Shown: positions 61,101 to 64,000 of the stretch, in pieces
Layout of the letters: each line of letters opens with the position of its first letter
Numbering within the stretch: position 1 is the stretch's first letter
From: JAIOQJ01 sp963718635
GTDB lineage: Bacteria > Planctomycetota > Planctomycetia > Gemmatales > Gemmataceae
Length of the DNA stretch: 64,000 bases
Assembly: GCA_963718635.1 (NCBI GenBank)
Contig: OY970367.1
Coordinates: 5,394,001 to 5,458,000 of the forward strand
Direction: 5' to 3'
Notes under the pieces: model-generated
What the model was told of the DNA's origin: nothing
The model's database searches: none
Seen by the model: the letters and a program-made list of their open reading frames with translations, nothing else
Made by a program: the position numbers and the translations under genes

Positions 61101-64000
61101 CCTAAGAAAGAGCCGGCCAAAGAAGAGGCGAAAAAAGAACCGGTCAAAGCCGATAGCAGCGACGAGCTACGTGCGCCGCGCGGCAATGTAAACATCGAAG
61201 CGCTCGAACAGCTTGGCGTTGTTGTTATCAGCACGACCAGTCAGGCCGATCTGGAAGAAGTGCTGAAGATCATTGAGCTGTTGCAGGCAAAGGCGAAAGA
61301 TTCGGAAGCGATCATTCACGTTCATCCGATGAAGGTGGCCGACGCGACCAGCGTCGTCCATTACCTGAATATCGTCCTATCGCGTGTCCAGATTTTCTCC
61401 GGCGGCAATGTATTGGTGCCGGGTCAAAATCAGCAAAATCAGCAGGGCTTCGGGGGCGGTCAATTAGGCGGGTTCGGCGGCGGGCAGCTCGGCGGCCAGC
61501 AGCAGACGCAGACGATCCAAACCCCTCAGGGTTCGATCCTGCTGCTTGCGCTGCCTCGCTTCAATGCAATTTTGATCGGCGCTCCCAAATCACGCCTCGA
61601 TGATGTAACCAAAGAAATCGACAAGCTCGACCAAATGACGACCAAACAGGGCCAGGTAACGCCCTTTCGGCTCAAGAAGGCGTCGGCGATCACGGTCTCG
61701 ACGCAGGTGCAACAGTTCTACAGCCAACGCTACTCGAACGAAACGATCGCGCAGAATCAAATCCGCGTGACCTACGACATCAGCACCAACACGGTTTTCG
61801 TGCAGGCAGCGCCGGCCGACCTCGAAGAAATCCGCGATCTCATCGAGCGCATCGACAATACCGTGTCCGATGCACGCAACGAACTCCGCGTCGTTCGTTT
61901 GCGCAATGCGCTGGCCGATGAACTCTCGACTGTGCTCCTCCAGGCCATCACCAACGGCATTTATCCGCAATCGTCGCAACAGGGCGGCGGAGGCGGCGGT
62001 GGATTAGGTGGCGGCGGCGCCGGTGGTGGATTGGGAGGCGGCGGTCTCGGCGGTGGATTAGGTGGCGGCGGCCTTGGTGGCTTAGGCGGTGGGGGTCTTG
62101 GCGGCGGCGGACTCGGTGGCGGTCTGGGCGGCGGTGGACTAGGTGGTGGAGGCTTGGGCGGCGGCGGTGGCGCGGGTGGCGCCTCGGGCGGCCGTTCCTT
62201 CAATACGACGAAAACGACATCGCTGAACTTCGTCAGCATCAATGGCAAAGACAATGGCCTGCAATCGGGCATGCTCGAAGACGTTCACCTGACGGCCGAT
62301 GTGCGCACTAACAGCCTGATCATCTCCGCCCCGGCGAAGACGATGGACCTCATCATGGCCCTGGTCCGCGATCTCGATGTGACTTCGGCTGCCAAAGCTC
62401 AAATCAATATCTTCTCGCTCAAGCGCGCTGATGCCGTACTCACCGCGAATCTGCTCAACCAACTCTTCTTCGGTGGAGGCGCTGCGGGAGGCGGCGGAGG
62501 CTTGGGCGGCGGAGGTGGCGGACTTGGTGGAGGCGGCGGCCTAGGTGGTGGTGGCGGCCTCGGCGGTGGATTAGGCGGCGGCGGGCTTGCGGGCGCCCTT
62601 GGTGGCGGCGGTGCAGGCGCCAACAGCGGCAGCAGGCCCTTGCTGTCTTTAACCGGCGTCCCATCGGATGGCGCCAACTTGATCTCGTTGCGCATTAGCG
62701 TGGATGAACGAACCAATTCGATCATCGCCGCGGGTACGCTCAACGATCTCGAAACCATCGGCGCGATCATTAGTCGGCTGGAAGATTCAGAAATTCGGCC
62801 CCGTGTCACCGAGGTTGTCAAACTCCGCAATGCGGCGGCAGCCGACGTCGTCAACGCCTTGCAAACGTTCTTGACGAGTTCGCTGGCGATCATTCAGAGC
62901 AGCAATCAATTGAGCGGCTTCCAGGAATATCGCCAAGCGGTGGTCGTGACGGCCGAGCCTGTCACGAATTCCATCCTCATCAGCGCCTCGATGGAATGGT
63001 TCCCACGTGTGATGCAACTTCTCGAACGGCTCGATCGTCAACCGCAACAGGTTGCGATCTCGTGCCTCATTGCGGAAGTGCATTTAACGAACACGGAGGA
63101 GTTCGGCGTCGAGATCGGCCTGCAAAGCCCGATTCTCTTCACGCGCAGCCTGGTGGGCACTTCGGGCACCGCATCTTTGACCAGCGCAGTGGGACAGGCG
63201 ATTCCTTCAGGCACCACTGTGACCCAGGCGACTTCCATTACGGCCATTCCCGGCTTGAACTTTAATACCGCTCAGGCGGTACAAGCCGGCCTGCCGCAAT
63301 CGAATCTGGCGAGCCCGCAAACGGTTGCGTTCCAAGGGCTCGGCAATCTCGGCGTGGGCCGAACGAACTCGAACGGAATCGGAGGCTTCGTCTTTTCCGG
63401 CGCCAGCGATACCGTCAACATTCTCGTCCGCGCCTTAAAGACGCAAGGGCGCATCGACATTCTCAACACGCCGACGATTCAGACGCTCGACAATCAGATG
63501 GGCATTGTATCCGTTGGTCAGATCTACCCGTATGTGACGGGCGGTCAGTTCACCGCGCTTGGTACGTTCCAGCCGAACATCACCTATCGCACCGATGTAG
63601 GCGTCACGCTTCAGGTTACGCCGCGCATCAGCCCGGAAGGCCGAATCTTGATGCGCGTCGAGCCTTCGATCATCCAGCCGATCGCAACGCCAATCAACTT
63701 GGGCAACAACCTAAGCGCTACGGCCTTCAACAACCAGTCGGTTCAGACAACCGTGTTGGCCGACGATGGCGAGACGATCGTCATCGGCGGTTTGATCTCG
63801 AAGAGCAACGAGCGCAACGAAAACAAGATCCCCTTCTTTGGCGACCTGCCGTTCGTCGGCGCGCTCTTTCGCTATCGCACACAATCGCAAGATAAGCGCG
63901 AGCTGATTATTGTGTTGACGCCGCGAATCATTCGTTGTGCGGAAGATGCCGACCACGTTGCATTGGATCATTTCAACAAGATGGATTGGAACTTGAAAGA
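58131..64000 (+). CDS. gspD: Giant type II secretion/pilus secretin GspD (partial, runs off the right edge)
   Basis: Outer-membrane secretin, open from ATG 58131 to the window end (more than 1,956 residues; typical GspD about 650-750). The signal peptide ends near residue 34 (AWGIGASALSAQEG). A long series of secretin N-type modules follows, recognisable by V..L..A.A..V...L and ..D.RTN.LI...P....I...I..LD patterns (YDDRTNTLIVACPQKIYENI, YDISTNTVFVQAAPADLEEI, VDERTNSIIAAGTLNDLETI). Gly-rich linkers separate them (residues about 652-665, 748-773, 868-925 with SPFGGGG repeats, 1105-1125, 1283-1353, 1446-1500). The C-terminal secretin core begins near 1640 (AISCLIAEVHLTNTEEFGVEIG) and includes TPTIQTLDNQMGIVSVGQIYPYVTGG and VIGGLISKS...IPFFGDLPFVGALFR. 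The frame is intact throughout. An RBS (AAGGGGG) lies 12 nt upstream. The modules probably build a very long periplasmic channel. Confidence 0.93.
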   Translation, partial: MSHFRKSSFWLKRCLRTCAGILLAWGIGASALSAQEGRTSLKPGSLLAAAAQAEPETAPAPREEAKTEPKTDVLKKTEAKKDLKPKLVTFEFADARWEEVIRWFGKESGLAFVSTFKPPNGTFNFTPPKGADGRVKQYSITEIIDILNDAMLTTGHLLMRREGYFTIIPADQTPDKSLVPSVTLAELKERGAKEFVKVVIGPLKTMNADDLAGEVKSLMGKFSDVTPLSQSNQLVLMDQASNLRSVVDHIQKIEDLEGQSQTYTRVLKYVKARVAEETLYKILGDPRTDAAKSSAPPPVGRDGRPIASSQRVRVYSFTADERLNAIHVSGPADIVAKAKKILDELDKGDMPIFGGEPLMKTYATMPGTADTISKSLIEIFKPSQNLRIWPIGANQLMVWAAPQDQVEIAKQLANITEAKVPVTKYVALMTLDAGKVSAQLQKMFSDPLKGGPFIGEDERNGIVIKGTEEQVKEVVEAIRVLEPPSGTGGGMRRATITIKEGNATNLAETVLRMMQEMGYSPKLIKPGFEEAPTPMPKKEAPSGDPSKDKIHLPPPLLDTTLVAAQPLVDPRDSRKDAKGPAISVTAVGNRLVVESDDPEAVAKFAELVRLLTQSPGEGDFSVIRLKRANAAEAARIIDAWFNGAPKDAQGGRGGNPFGGGGGAPPAAPEKTRVRVVADPGTNSLLVRASAVDLMTINTMLKNVIDSGSEDSEALSKTYLINFKNANAIDVYHVIQDVFKEYTSQGSSNSSGGGGGMSGGFAMFGGFGGRGGAPDSAPRTKQVQLTMSYDDRTNTLIVACPQKIYENISVLAKQLDDAAKDSARTVKVVSVKGIDPLLVQQAIDAIQGRKTLSRTQNGAMQQGGRTGGINGGVSPFGGGGLSPFGGGGLSPFGGGGFSPFGGGGGQSPFGGGGGGGGRGNRGGGGPLPFNGDERGPDFFEQRGTDAPSTNLLYDPRLEHAPIATRNVQPVVFVPILKPQFVDFRLAALQAEPKKEPAKEEAKKEPVKADSSDELRAPRGNVNIEALEQLGVVVISTTSQADLEEVLKIIELLQAKAKDSEAIIHVHPMKVADATSVVHYLNIVLSRVQIFSGGNVLVPGQNQQNQQGFGGGQLGGFGGGQLGGQQQTQTIQTPQGSILLLALPRFNAILIGAPKSRLDDVTKEIDKLDQMTTKQGQVTPFRLKKASAITVSTQVQQFYSQRYSNETIAQNQIRVTYDISTNTVFVQAAPADLEEIRDLIERIDNTVSDARNELRVVRLRNALADELSTVLLQAITNGIYPQSSQQGGGGGGGLGGGGAGGGLGGGGLGGGLGGGGLGGLGGGGLGGGGLGGGLGGGGLGGGGLGGGGGAGGASGGRSFNTTKTTSLNFVSINGKDNGLQSGMLEDVHLTADVRTNSLIISAPAKTMDLIMALVRDLDVTSAAKAQINIFSLKRADAVLTANLLNQLFFGGGAAGGGGGLGGGGGGLGGGGGLGGGGGLGGGLGGGGLAGALGGGGAGANSGSRPLLSLTGVPSDGANLISLRISVDERTNSIIAAGTLNDLETIGAIISRLEDSEIRPRVTEVVKLRNAAAADVVNALQTFLTSSLAIIQSSNQLSGFQEYRQAVVVTAEPVTNSILISASMEWFPRVMQLLERLDRQPQQVAISCLIAEVHLTNTEEFGVEIGLQSPILFTRSLVGTSGTASLTSAVGQAIPSGTTVTQATSITAIPGLNFNTAQAVQAGLPQSNLASPQTVAFQGLGNLGVGRTNSNGIGGFVFSGASDTVNILVRALKTQGRIDILNTPTIQTLDNQMGIVSVGQIYPYVTGGQFTALGTFQPNITYRTDVGVTLQVTPRISPEGRILMRVEPSIIQPIATPINLGNNLSATAFNNQSVQTTVLADDGETIVIGGLISKSNERNENKIPFFGDLPFVGALFRYRTQSQDKRELIIVLTPRIIRCAEDADHVALDHFNKMDWNLK

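Noticed and set aside
60539..62893. Long minus-strand ORFs rich in Pro (60539-60916, 61961-62272, 62399-62893)
   Set aside because: They are the antisense of the Gly-rich linkers of the secretin; GGN codons read backwards as NCC/CCN. No family similarity or start signals.
1..64000. tRNA, rRNA and insertion-sequence genes
   Set aside because: Scanning for T-loop signatures, rRNA landmarks and DDE or Y1/HUH transposase motifs gave nothing convincing. A dedicated search (tRNAscan-SE, ISfinder) was not possible here.

Overview
The window looks like chromosomal DNA of a planctomycete, most likely a member of the Gemmataceae/Gemmatales. The evidence is the gene repertoire: Tat-exported Gfo/Idh/MocA and DUF1552 proteins, a YfbK-type vWA lipoprotein, beta-propeller phosphoesterase, leucine-rich-repeat protein, and Uma2 nucleases with coiled-coil tails. 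Kdo genes indicate a Gram-negative envelope. Dispersed repeats of the kind whose spurious translation reads NPTRQRG, common in planctomycete genomes, also point there. This is an inference from gene families; no 16S gene is present.

Layout. 0-3.5 kb: metal ABC permease, a DUF318/YraQ-type permease and its TIGR03943 partner with a His-rich loop (probable zinc or other metal handling). 3.5-6 kb: repeats and a tandem-duplicated helix-turn-helix protein. 6.3-9.5 kb (minus): HTH-REC response regulator, HDOD-like histidine kinase and a Kdo hydroxylase. 10.1-12.9 kb: mnmG and a Uma2 nuclease. 13.1-18.6 kb: acyl-ACP desaturase-like protein, MMPL exporter, ABC-2 exporter. 18.7-23.7 kb: oxidoreductase, an AbiEi-type antitoxin with a truncated AbiEii toxin remnant, pyrG, kdsB. 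23.8-34.1 kb: accessory secreted proteins, a peptidoglycan-binding protein beside an unknown protein, a phosphoesterase and a ParE-type toxin-antitoxin pair. 34.5-46.7 kb: TPP riboswitch plus thiC, a PlsC-ACP-acyl-AMP-ligase fusion, lolD/lolC, lysS, a second Uma2. 46.8-49.8 kb: large vWA membrane protein and a small membrane-anchored protein.

50.1-64 kb is a plus-strand type II secretion/type IV pilus-like operon: pseudopilins G, H, I, J, K, a PilM/GspL-like and a PilO/GspM-like inner-membrane pair, and an unusually large secretin (more than 1,950 residues, several Gly-rich linkers) that runs off the right edge. The secretion ATPase and GspF are not in the window.

Two global points matter to a reader. 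First, at least fifteen conserved reading frames or frame segments between 1 and 46 kb are broken by single-base shifts, several at homopolymer runs and some in essential genes (pyrG, kdsB, mnmG); residual sequencing error is the simplest explanation, so these are annotated as genes, not pseudogenes. Second, intergenic regions are rich in several families of short palindromic repeats, which produce many spurious ORFs. No tRNA, rRNA, CRISPR array or transposase gene was recognised.
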